DNA of 64,000 nucleotides, taken from the NCBI GenBank assembly GCA_964351595.1, contig CAYGOT010000002.1, positions 1 through 64,000 on the forward strand. The letters are read 5' to 3'. Within the stretch, counting starts at the first letter, position 1; each line of letters begins with the position of its first letter. This document shows positions 8,606-15,914 of this stretch, piece after piece. This DNA comes from UBA6059 sp964351595 (GTDB taxonomy: Bacteria; Bacteroidota; Bacteroidia; Cytophagales; Cyclobacteriaceae). Both the position numbers and the translations under genes were made by a program. The notes under the pieces are model-generated. The model searched no databases. It was not told the DNA's origin and saw only the letters and a list, made by a program, of their open reading frames with translations.

Positions 8606-10735
8606 CTACGACTTACCTTCCGCCGGAAGACTTATGATAAACGTTGTTCCCACTCCCAACTCGCTCTCTGCCCAGATTTTACCACCGTGACGTATAACAA
8701 CTCTCTGAGCAATAGCAAGACCAACTCCTGTACCGTCAAACTCATCTTGAGAATGCAAGCGCTGAAATACCCCAAAAACTTTATCATAGTACTTCATATC
8801 AAATCCTACTCCATTGTCCTTTACAGCAAACTCAACCAATCCTTTTCTCCTTTTGAAGGAGATATCAATGATCGGATTCTCCTTAACAGAAGAAAACTTA
8901 AACGCATTGCCTATTAGGTTGCTAAACAGCTGCCATAGCAATGTTCTGTCACCCTGAATTTCTGGTAAGTCCTCATCAACGTGCACTACAAATTCAGTAG
9001 TCGGATAAGTCAATGATTGCTCACGGATAATCTCAGAAATTAATTTTTTGGAATCCACTTTCTCGGTGACCTTCTTCCTACGACTAATTCTGGAGATAGC
9101 TAGCAAGTCATCAATTAAAAGTCCCATCTTATTGCTATTCCTGGTAATGTTACCAAGAAGGCGGTTGGCCTCAGAGTCCAGGCCTGAGCTATAATCCTCA
9201 ACTAATATCCGACTGAAACTATCAATTGCCCGCAACGGTGCGCGAAGGTCATGAGAAACAGAATAACTAAAGGCCTCTAGTTCATCATTGGTTTCCTTCA
9301 ACCGAACTATCTGCTTGGCTAACTTATCATTTAGTGACTTTATCTGCCTTTCGCTCTGCAACCTTTCAGAGATATCTTCGACCAGACCTAACACAAATTC
9401 CGGCTTACCCTCAGTATTTCTCAAACTTGAAACCGATAGCTTGATATCAATGATTTTTCCCGTCTTGTCCTTGCCCTGGACAATAATCTCATAGTTATCC
9501 ACCTCTCCAAAAGCCAACCTCTGAAATTTGTCTAAATGCTCATCTTTCACCTCCAGAAGATCATCTATTTTCATACTATACAGTTCTTCTTCGGAGTATC
9601 CAGTCAGTTTTAAAAAAACATCATTAGCTAACACAAATTCGCCATTGAAGCGAGTAAGAGTTATTCCAAGAGTCGCATTCTCAAATATTTTTCTAAATCT
9701 TAATTCGCTTAATCGTAGTGCTTCTTCTGTCTCCTTCCTTTGTTTCTCATTCTCGTCCAGGCTCAACAAATGGCTAATGTTGCGCGCCATAAGTTCGATT
9801 AGCTCGAGTTCATAACTTTCGAGACTATCAGCTCTGGGATGCTCCGAGAAGAAATTCAGTGTGCCAAAGACCCTCTCTCCCACGAATATTGGGGTACCTA
9901 TAAATGAGGCCACCTTGAGCGTAGAGAATTGATGTCTTTGATCACCTAACCGAAACATGAAAGTCTTGGTTTGTCCTGCCTCAATTATCGAATAGCTCAA
10001 TGTCTTTTCTAAGTCGTAGCTACTTCCGGGAATGATTTCTGATCTATGTCCAAAAGAGTTTCGAATCTTCAGCTTGTCATCTTCAATTTGAGAAATAATC
10101 GCAAACTGCATATCAAACAGATCTACTCCTGTCTCGAGATAATCATCAAGGATTTGGTCGATCGTTCCCTTGTTGAGGTTAAGTCTGTGTAGCTGTCTGA
10201 GAGAGGCGGTGTACTTATCACCAACTCTCTTCTCCCTTTCGAGGTTGGTCTTGAGGGAGAGTATAATAAAGCTGACAATAGCCGAGAGGAACCAAAGATC
10301 TCTTGACACGCTCTGATTCATATCGCCTGTAAAAAGCTCTGGGTGATAACTATCCAGGTAAATAAGTACCGCCTCGAGCAGGAGAATTGCACCTACTATC
10401 AGACCCCTGTAACCATGAGGTAATATGATGACTATCGCAATCAGAGAACTGAAATAGAAGTAACCCGCCCCGGCCACACCACCCAGAGTGAACCATATCA
10501 CCATGTTGAGCGCCAGAATAATAAGGACGGTGGGATAAAGTAAGGTCCGTCTTAATCCGTAGTAGTATGAGTAAAGAAAAACAGCACCGAAGTATAAGGC
10601 TCCCGCAGCGTCAAAATAAATATTGATTTGATGATTGTTGGAAACATCTCCTATTAATCCATAGACATTAACTGCACAGGCAAGTCCACATATAATAAGA
10701 AATATCCTCTTTTCTAGCCGATTGTCTTTATTCAA
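8606..10735 (-). CDS. Membrane sensor kinase (TM-GAF-PAS-HisKA-HATPase)
   Basis: At 709 residues. Residues about 10-165 hold five or six hydrophobic segments forming a membrane sensor. A GAF domain follows (about 185-325), then a PAS domain (about 340-460) and a short coiled linker. The HisKA has His495 in SYSVSHDLRAPLRAI, and the HATPase has NLIGNAFKFS and DNGVGF with VGLAIAQRV. The start is TTG; no ATG is available upstream of the first helix. The phytochrome-like HisKA type matches the adjacent Rcp1-like regulator. The input signal cannot be read. Confidence 0.92.
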   Translation of the reverse strand: MNKDNRLEKRIFLIICGLACAVNVYGLIGDVSNNHQINIYFDAAGALYFGAVFLYSYYYGLRRTLLYPTVLIILALNMVIWFTLGGVAGAGYFYFSSLIAIVIILPHGYRGLIVGAILLLEAVLIYLDSYHPELFTGDMNQSVSRDLWFLSAIVSFIILSLKTNLEREKRVGDKYTASLRQLHRLNLNKGTIDQILDDYLETGVDLFDMQFAIISQIEDDKLKIRNSFGHRSEIIPGSSYDLEKTLSYSIIEAGQTKTFMFRLGDQRHQFSTLKVASFIGTPIFVGERVFGTLNFFSEHPRADSLESYELELIELMARNISHLLSLDENEKQRKETEEALRLSELRFRKIFENATLGITLTRFNGEFVLANDVFLKLTGYSEEELYSMKIDDLLEVKDEHLDKFQRLAFGEVDNYEIIVQGKDKTGKIIDIKLSVSSLRNTEGKPEFVLGLVEDISERLQSERQIKSLNDKLAKQIVRLKETNDELEAFSYSVSHDLRAPLRAIDSFSRILVEDYSSGLDSEANRLLGNITRNSNKMGLLIDDLLAISRISRRKKVTEKVDSKKLISEIIREQSLTYPTTEFVVHVDEDLPEIQGDRTLLWQLFSNLIGNAFKFSSVKENPIIDISFKRRKGLVEFAVKDNGVGFDMKYYDKVFGVFQRLHSQDEFDGTGVGLAIAQRVVIRHGGKIWAESELGVGTTFIISLPAEGKS

Positions 10736-10797
10736 AACGAAGTGTTGATTAGGTCGTTTGGATAGCCACAGGAAATCACCGGCAATGTAATGACTTG

Positions 10798-10829
10798 TTT
10801 GTGAAAACTCCGATTATAAAGTAGATTCG
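10798..10829 (+). promoter_or_regulatory. Probable sucC promoter
   Basis: TTTG at 10798-10801 and TAGATTCG at 10822-10829 are 20 bases apart. The second box has one mismatch to TAnnTTTG. The start codon lies 20 bases downstream of the box, giving a short leader. Confidence 0.45.
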
Positions 10830-10848
10830 CATCAAAAATACCCACTCG

Positions 10849-12060
10849 ATGAACATCCACGAATACCAAGCAAAGCAAATATTAAAATCATATGGAGTAA
10901 GCATTCAGGAGGGCGTAGTGGCCGACACTCCGGAGAAGGCTACCGAAGCTGCCAGACAGCTTAATGCAGAGACCGGCACGAGCTGGTATGTAATCAAAGC
11001 GCAAATCCATGCGGGTGGTCGTGGTAAGGGTACTGTCAATGAGACAGGCTCGCATGGTGTAGTACTGGCCAAAAGTCTTGCTGAGGTTCCCGAAAAAGCA
11101 AAAGCCATTCTGGGAGGCACTTTAGTAACTCATCAGACTGGTCCTACCGGAAAAGTGGTAAACAAGGTGTTGATTGCTCAGGACGTCTATTACCCTGGAG
11201 AATCTGAGCCAAAAGAATATTATTTGGGCATTTTGCTCGATCGAGCAAAAGGTTGTAATGTGATCATGGCCTCCACTGAAGGAGGAATGGATATAGAAAC
11301 TGTTGCTGAAAACACCCCTGAAAAAATAATAAAAGAGTGGATCGATCCTAACGTAGGTTTGCAGGGTTTTCAGGCACGTAAAGTAGCTTTTAAACTAGGC
11401 CTTGAAGGTAATGCCTTCAAGGAGATGGTAAAATTCATATTCTCACTTTACAAGGCGTATGAAGGCAGTGATTCTTCTATGTTTGAGATCAATCCGGTAC
11501 TAAAAACATCGGATAATAAAATATTAGCAGTTGATGCCAAGGTCAACCTTGATGACAATGCCCTGTTCCGTCATAAGGAGCTCGCTGAACTTCGTGACAT
11601 TACTGAGGAAGATGCGCTGGAAGTAGAGGCTGGAAGATCAGGACTGAATTACGTCAAGCTTGACGGTAATGTGGGCTGTATGGTCAACGGTGCTGGTCTC
11701 GCGATGGCGACCATGGATATCATCAAGCTCTCTGGTGGTGAGCCTGCCAACTTCCTGGATGTGGGAGGTGGAGCCAACGCAGAGACTGTTGAAGCTGGAT
11801 TTAGAATCATCCTTAAAGACCCTAACGTAAAGGCCATCTTGATCAACATCTTCGGTGGTATTGTGAGATGTGATAGAGTAGCTGCAGGTGTTGTCGAGGC
11901 TTATAAGAATATCGGTGAGATCAGAGTGCCAATCATCGTGAGGTTGCAAGGAACTAATGCAGAAGAAGGTGCCAAAATCATTGAAGAGTCTGGACTTAAA
12001 GTAACTTCGGCCATCGTATTGAAAGATGCAGCTGAAAAGGTGAAGCAGGTATTAGCTTAA
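10849..12060 (+). CDS. sucC: Succinyl-CoA synthetase, ADP-forming, beta subunit
   Basis: Beta subunit of the TCA-cycle enzyme that interconverts succinyl-CoA and succinate with substrate-level phosphorylation. The 403-residue protein shows the N-terminal MNIHEYQAKQIL, the ATP-grasp segment KAQIHAGGRGKG, FEINPV, and the C-terminal CoA-ligase fold with NIFGGIVRCD and VRLQGTNAEEG. No sucD lies next to it in the window, so the alpha subunit is encoded elsewhere, as is common in Bacteroidota. A hairpin terminator follows. Confidence 0.97.
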   Translation: MNIHEYQAKQILKSYGVSIQEGVVADTPEKATEAARQLNAETGTSWYVIKAQIHAGGRGKGTVNETGSHGVVLAKSLAEVPEKAKAILGGTLVTHQTGPTGKVVNKVLIAQDVYYPGESEPKEYYLGILLDRAKGCNVIMASTEGGMDIETVAENTPEKIIKEWIDPNVGLQGFQARKVAFKLGLEGNAFKEMVKFIFSLYKAYEGSDSSMFEINPVLKTSDNKILAVDAKVNLDDNALFRHKELAELRDITEEDALEVEAGRSGLNYVKLDGNVGCMVNGAGLAMATMDIIKLSGGEPANFLDVGGGANAETVEAGFRIILKDPNVKAILINIFGGIVRCDRVAAGVVEAYKNIGEIRVPIIVRLQGTNAEEGAKIIEESGLKVTSAIVLKDAAEKVKQVLA

Positions 12061-12082
12061 ATTCTTCTAGACTAATAAAAAT

Positions 12083-12106
12083 GCCCTCTCGATTTATCTA
12101 GAGGGC
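12083..12106 (+). terminator. Hairpin terminator after sucC
   Basis: GCCCTCT and AGAGGGC form a perfect 7-bp stem 22 bases after the sucC stop codon. The T-run (12117-12124) is displaced by about ten bases, so intrinsic termination may be partial. Confidence 0.55.
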
Positions 12107-12125
12107 GGAGTATAGATTTTTTTTA

Positions 12126-12199
12126 GCACTCGTAGTTCAACTGGATAGAATACCAGATTTCGGCTCTGGGGGTTGAGGGTTCGAATCCTTCCGAGTGCG
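12126..12199 (+). tRNA. tRNA-Arg (anticodon UCG)
   Basis: A complete cloverleaf can be drawn. The acceptor stem is GCACTCG/CGAGTGC, and the D-arm begins GTTC. The anticodon stem CCAGA/TCTGG encloses loop TTTCGGC, giving anticodon TCG at 12160-12162. The T-loop TTCGAAT is at 12180-12186 and the discriminator is G12199. CCA is not encoded. The 3' part from 12176 is shared with a direct repeat at 28284-28308, so this tRNA gene is the integration site of the adjoining island and its 3' end is now supplied by the island's left att copy. Confidence 0.95.
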
Positions 12200-12200
12200 C
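12176..12200 (+). repeat. attL: island-side copy of tRNA-Arg 3' end
   Basis: This 25-bp stretch from the T-arm to one base past the discriminator is identical to 28284-28308. Integration reconstituted a functional tRNA here, the usual outcome for tRNA-targeting tyrosine recombinases. Confidence 0.9.
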
Positions 12201-12206
12201 TGATAT

Positions 12207-12235
12207 AGCCTCTGAGATTTTCTCAGGGGCTTTTT
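12207..12235 (+). terminator. Terminator after tRNA-Arg (supplied by the island)
   Basis: AGCCTCTGAGA and TCTCAGGGGCT form an 11-bp stem with one G-T pair and a TTT loop, followed by a T-run. It replaces the chromosome's own terminator, which now lies beyond attR at 28314-28340. Confidence 0.8.
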
Positions 12236-12243
12236 CGTTCCTA

Positions 12244-12264
12244 TTGGTAAGTGTTTGGTAAGTG
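12244..12264 (+). repeat. Left arm-type repeat: two TTGGTAAGTG copies
   Basis: Two copies of TTGGTAAGTG lie 11 bp apart, one helical turn. An identical 21-bp block occurs at 28160-28180 next to the integrase start. Its place just inside the island borders fits recombinase arm-binding sites. Confidence 0.75.
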
Positions 12265-12572
12265 TATGTTCTTTTGATGGGGGGTAGACCATATATTAAT
12301 AGAAAATGTATAATCTCAGCGTCAAGGCTGCTTCTTGGTTTAAAAACAGGTAATTCACTGGCAATCACTTGGAATTGGATATGGTACCCTTGACATGCCA
12401 ATTGGATAGGATTAGAAAATTACCTAATTAATCATCAGAGCCATAAATCTGCCCAATAGGCATTGTCATTTAAACTTTAAATTAGGATTTCAATAAGCCA
12501 CGTAAAAATTCGATTAGCCTGCTTGAAATTGAAATCTTGTGTTATAAGTTAGATGCCAAGTGATAATCCGAA
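12265..12572. other. Island left end without a recognised gene
   Basis: No convincing coding sequence is seen. The only long frame here, on the minus strand, runs through the antisense of the tRNA and is a shadow. It contains one copy (12383-12393) of GGTACCCTTGA, which recurs at 13313-13323 in the same island. Confidence 0.5.
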
Positions 12573-12755
12573 TCATCCCCAATCATTACCCAAATCTGCA
12601 ATGGCTTCTTTGATAGTTCTTCTTCTTATTTCAGGCCATCTTTTAGAATATTCTTCGCACCATTTCCGGTGATTCGGATATTCAATAGCATTTTCAAAAT
12701 CTTTTGGGTCTGTTTTCCAATATATCAGCTGCTTCTTATGACTATTCCTCTGCAT
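12573..12755 (-). CDS. Small hypothetical protein (60 aa)
   Basis: A charged, aromatic-rich 60-residue frame with ATG start, including NHRKWCEEYSKRWPEIRRR and ending in GNDWG. Composition looks protein-like (helical, many Lys/Glu/Trp), but no family is recognised. It sits alone at the left end of the island with no neighbour on its strand. It may be a small island gene or a chance frame. Confidence 0.4.
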   Translation of the reverse strand: MQRNSHKKQLIYWKTDPKDFENAIEYPNHRKWCEEYSKRWPEIRRRTIKEAIADLGNDWG

Positions 12756-13250
12756 GCTTTAATTATAATGATTTCTTCTTGTTCAACAAATCAATATTTT
12801 AACTGATCAAAGAGATTAATTCTGGAATCGCCCCTTTCATGTTAACTGTACTAACTGGGATTCAATCTATTAAATAAGAACGACAGCTCGTTAGTCCTCA
12901 AACCACCTTGCAAAATATGATCATTGCAAGATTGCTCCGATACCACAATCTTCCAGAAGTAAGTTCTTTAAGCAATTCATCTCACAATGGATCAGCCGTA
13001 TTGTATGACCCAAATAGATGAGAACAGTAAGGATGATAAATCATCCACGTTTATGTAGTAGGGTTTGGCGTATTACAGAACATCTACTTGAAGTATGTCT
13101 ATAGAGATGCTTGGGCATTATGTCGAGAACGCACGACTAAGATAGAGAGTACTATGCAAGCCCCCGCTAGCTTCAAAATACGATTGTATTTACTCCTGTC
13201 CCTTATTGTATAATAGCTGCTGGTTAAACCCAATCGACAAAACCTAATCT

Positions 13251-13266
13251 TGACCCCAGGGGGTCA
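13251..13266. repeat. Perfect inverted repeat TGACCCC-AG-GGGGTCA
   Basis: Two 7-base arms with a 2-base spacer stand out in an AT-rich noncoding stretch of the island. No T-run follows, so it is not an obvious terminator. It could be a protein-binding palindrome. Confidence 0.5.
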
Positions 13267-13366
13267 GTATATCGCTTTCGGATGAACTGTGCTTGGGGGG
13301 GGCTGTAAATAAGGTACCCTTGAACCCTCAACTGCAGACTGAATATGAAAATATGGAAGTATGCTG

Positions 13367-13389
13367 TTTATCAAGTATATTTTGATAAA
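13367..13389 (+). promoter_or_regulatory. Inverted repeat upstream of 13396 gene (candidate operator)
   Basis: TTTATCAA and TTGATAAA form a perfect 8-base inverted repeat with a 7-base spacer, ending 6 bases before the ATG at 13396. The position suits an operator that would block transcription or initiation. The binding protein is unknown. Confidence 0.4.
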
Positions 13390-13395
13390 TAATAA

Positions 13396-13719
13396 ATGGC
13401 CTTAGCTATGAATACTCTATTTGATGACCAACGTTACCAGCAAAGAAGAGAGCTTGGAAAATTCGCACTGGAGATTGGTATTAAGTATAACCCTGATAAA
13501 GAAGTAGTATTCCAAGTAACAGAAGTGCTTAAGACAATGATGTACTACTTCAAGCTTTACACTAAAAAAGAGCTAGTGTATTACTTCCCTATAATCCTTG
13601 AGAGCCTGGAATTTCCTGATGCCACTTGGCCATCACATCAATGGACTATGATGACAATGAAGTATATCAGGCGAATGAAGCAATACAGTAAATACGTTAA
13701 TAGTGAGCGTTTGAACTGA
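13396..13719 (+). CDS. Hypothetical protein (107 aa)
   Basis: A 107-residue, helix-rich protein with many Tyr, Lys and Met residues and no signal peptide or membrane segment. Starts are possible at 13396 or at the in-frame ATG at 13408. No family is recognised. It lies on the plus strand, opposite the large defence operon, and is preceded by an inverted repeat that may regulate it. Protein-like composition and a clean start support it being real. Confidence 0.55.
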   Translation: MALAMNTLFDDQRYQQRRELGKFALEIGIKYNPDKEVVFQVTEVLKTMMYYFKLYTKKELVYYFPIILESLEFPDATWPSHQWTMMTMKYIRRMKQYSKYVNSERLN

Positions 13720-13904
13720 CTTCTTAAAAGAGATTCAGACTGAGGAGAAGTTCACAGAAATAAAAATTCTAATCATGAATGAACTAGGACTTTTAGTTCC
13801 TAGGACAGTTCATAAGGTTACCAAATTAAAAAGTGATTTCTAGGTACTATCATCTCGCTCAAGTATCTTGATGATATCAGTTTTTGAACATCTAATATTC
13901 CGTT

Positions 13905-14498
13905 ATGAACAATACTAAATCCTGCATTACAACATTTTTAATCTGCTTCGCTAGCCTCACCTTAAGAGCTCAAATCCAACAAGCTCCCAATGATTTTTGG
14001 GTAGCTAAGGAATTCAGTAAAGACATTTCCTTGTATAAGGCCAAGACATTTCTTGTCACTAATGTCTTAAACACATCAGAAAAGGTTACGGAATTTGAAG
14101 CGATACCATTAGCAGCAGCAAGTTCAGGTGAATTAACAACTCTTCTTTACAGATGTGAATCACAGAATAAGGAGGGTTTAATTCTAGGATTTTATGGTGA
14201 TTATTGGAATGAGAGTGGAGTTGTTTACCAAGGCTACAGATTCAAAAACTTGCCTAGTGAAAGTGCTATTACTTTCTTAAATAAGATCGAAGACAAGATC
14301 GAGGAGCACAAGAAATTCCTGAGGGATAATAATGACAACAACAATATAGTTTTTGAGTATGATGACATGCGAGTTGTGATTTGGACAACCTTAGGCAGTT
14401 ATTATTTACGAGTCTATTGGAATGGTTTTGACTCTACATGGGAGGAGAACTCCTATGAGAAGTCTAAAAGAAGGTTTGAGAGGAAAATTGATAATTAG
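13905..14498 (+). CDS. Secreted hypothetical protein (197 aa)
   Basis: A 197-residue protein with a clear Sec signal peptide: a basic/polar start, a hydrophobic core ITTFLICFASLTL, then a likely cut after LRA before QIQQAPND. The mature part is hydrophilic, mixed alpha/beta in appearance, and unknown in function. It is probably periplasmic. It follows the 13396 gene on the same strand after a 185-bp gap and could be independently transcribed. Confidence 0.65.
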   Translation: MNNTKSCITTFLICFASLTLRAQIQQAPNDFWVAKEFSKDISLYKAKTFLVTNVLNTSEKVTEFEAIPLAAASSGELTTLLYRCESQNKEGLILGFYGDYWNESGVVYQGYRFKNLPSESAITFLNKIEDKIEEHKKFLRDNNDNNNIVFEYDDMRVVIWTTLGSYYLRVYWNGFDSTWEENSYEKSKRRFERKIDN

Positions 14499-14692
14499 CC
14501 TCCCATGAAAATTCTACTTTAAATATCTACCGGCACTTTCAAATTGAGAGTGCTGATAGACTTTAGCTCAAATAATCTTTGATTAAGAAGCTGTGTAAAA
14601 TCAACTTTCTAAAGAAAGAGATTACGAGAAAGTATTGTTAAAATAAAATGCTTTCGAATTTAACCTTTAATCATTTTTTATAATTAGTGATT

Positions 14693-15889
14693 CTATCCTC
14701 CTCTGGCCTCAAACAGCCAATCCATTTTCTGATTGAAACTAACCTCTGTCTTTGTTCCATTTTCTTCACCAATTGGTGGGCGATAGTATGGACCATCCCC
14801 GAGTCTCCGACTAAACTCAGACTCAGGTTGTGGCCCTACATGGTTAACTAGGTTGAAGGGTAAATTCTTAACAATGGCATAATCCAAGAAGTAACTGACC
14901 GTCTTACCTTCGGCATTATCTATCCACCAAACTTCTCCTCCCCTCCAAAATGAGTTAAGGTAAATCAAAGCCTGTTCGTGATTAGATAGCTGAGCACGGA
15001 TTAGTCTTATGTAACTATATTTTTCCTTGTAGGATAAATCTATTTTATCTCCTTCAATAACTGCATACTTTATCAACTGATACAGGTGGCGATAGTAGTG
15101 TCCAAGTTTAGACGTGTGACCATCAAAAGGATAAAAATCAGTCTCATATTCACGCACTTGATCGCCAATGTTAATCACATACGGATGATTGATGATCTCC
15201 CAATTATATAGCAGACAATTTCCGTAGTGGCTTTGATAGTTACGTTGCAAAGTCTGGATCGCCTGTATCATTCGTCTCTGTAAGTCATGAGGTAAATCTT
15301 CATTTTCTAATGGCTCGGAAAATTCATCAATACCATATAAAAAGAAATGATACGCTACACGGGAAATTTGATGAACTAGGTCATCTGGTTCCTTACACTT
15401 ATTATCCAAACAGATTTTCCTTAATATTTGATATAAAAATCTGTATTCATAATACATTCTAACAAATGCTTTTCGACCACTATGTCGGCCTGAAATTTCT
15501 AACTCTGCAACGTTCTGTTTGTGAAGGTTCAGCATCTGATAAAATTGGTTTTCGAAACGCTCTCTTTTTATGTCTTTTCGCTGGCTTTCATTCGCCTGAT
15601 ATTGAACAGCAAAAGCTAGAAAGGTCGTAACAACCGCAGCAATACCAATGATAGGAGCGAAAAGACCATTGATCGTATCTCCCACAGATCCACTTACACT
15701 GAACGTGTTAATGGCCTCTCTATTCGAGTTCAACGCATTCGTTACCTCAAACCATTGGAGTATATATGCCGAGAGCCATATGAGGACTAGAAGGAGCTGC
15801 AATAGCACAATTAAAAGTAAACTCTTCCGCAGAAGGCCTTTCTGCCAAATATCAAAACTCATCGATCCAGCACTTTTTTCAGAAGTCAT
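14693..15889 (-). CDS. Putative phage abortive infection protein (PutAbiC-like)
   Basis: A 398-residue membrane-anchored protein. Two N-terminal transmembrane segments (about 17-46 and 73-95) are followed by a cytoplasmic region. The segment FENQFYQMLNLHKQNVAELEI and the following GRKAFVRMYYEYRFLYQ match the putative phage abortive infection family (PF16872) as I know it. It is the last gene of the restriction-modification operon, 25 bp after hsdR. Mode of action is not established. The context supports a phage-defence role. Confidence 0.75.
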   Translation of the reverse strand: MTSEKSAGSMSFDIWQKGLLRKSLLLIVLLQLLLVLIWLSAYILQWFEVTNALNSNREAINTFSVSGSVGDTINGLFAPIIGIAAVVTTFLAFAVQYQANESQRKDIKRERFENQFYQMLNLHKQNVAELEISGRHSGRKAFVRMYYEYRFLYQILRKICLDNKCKEPDDLVHQISRVAYHFFLYGIDEFSEPLENEDLPHDLQRRMIQAIQTLQRNYQSHYGNCLLYNWEIINHPYVINIGDQVREYETDFYPFDGHTSKLGHYYRHLYQLIKYAVIEGDKIDLSYKEKYSYIRLIRAQLSNHEQALIYLNSFWRGGEVWWIDNAEGKTVSYFLDYAIVKNLPFNLVNHVGPQPESEFSRRLGDGPYYRPPIGEENGTKTEVSFNQKMDWLFEARGG

Positions 15890-15914
15890 ACCTACTCAAT
15901 TCATAGCTTAAATT

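Larger units (their letters stand above)
12756..13395. other. Gene-poor stretch of the island (640 bp)
   Basis: No credible coding region is seen on either strand. It includes a perfect GC-rich inverted repeat (13251-13266), a run of eight G near 13295, a second GGTACCCTTGA copy (13313-13323), and an AT-rich inverted repeat just before the next gene (13367-13389). It may be a degraded region or contain regulatory or origin-like sequence. Confidence 0.5.

Noticed and set aside
12123..12401. A 92-codon minus-strand open frame over the tRNA-Arg gene
   Set aside because: Its C-terminal part (SEGFEPSTPRAE) is just the antisense of the tRNA T- and anticodon arms; no protein evidence.
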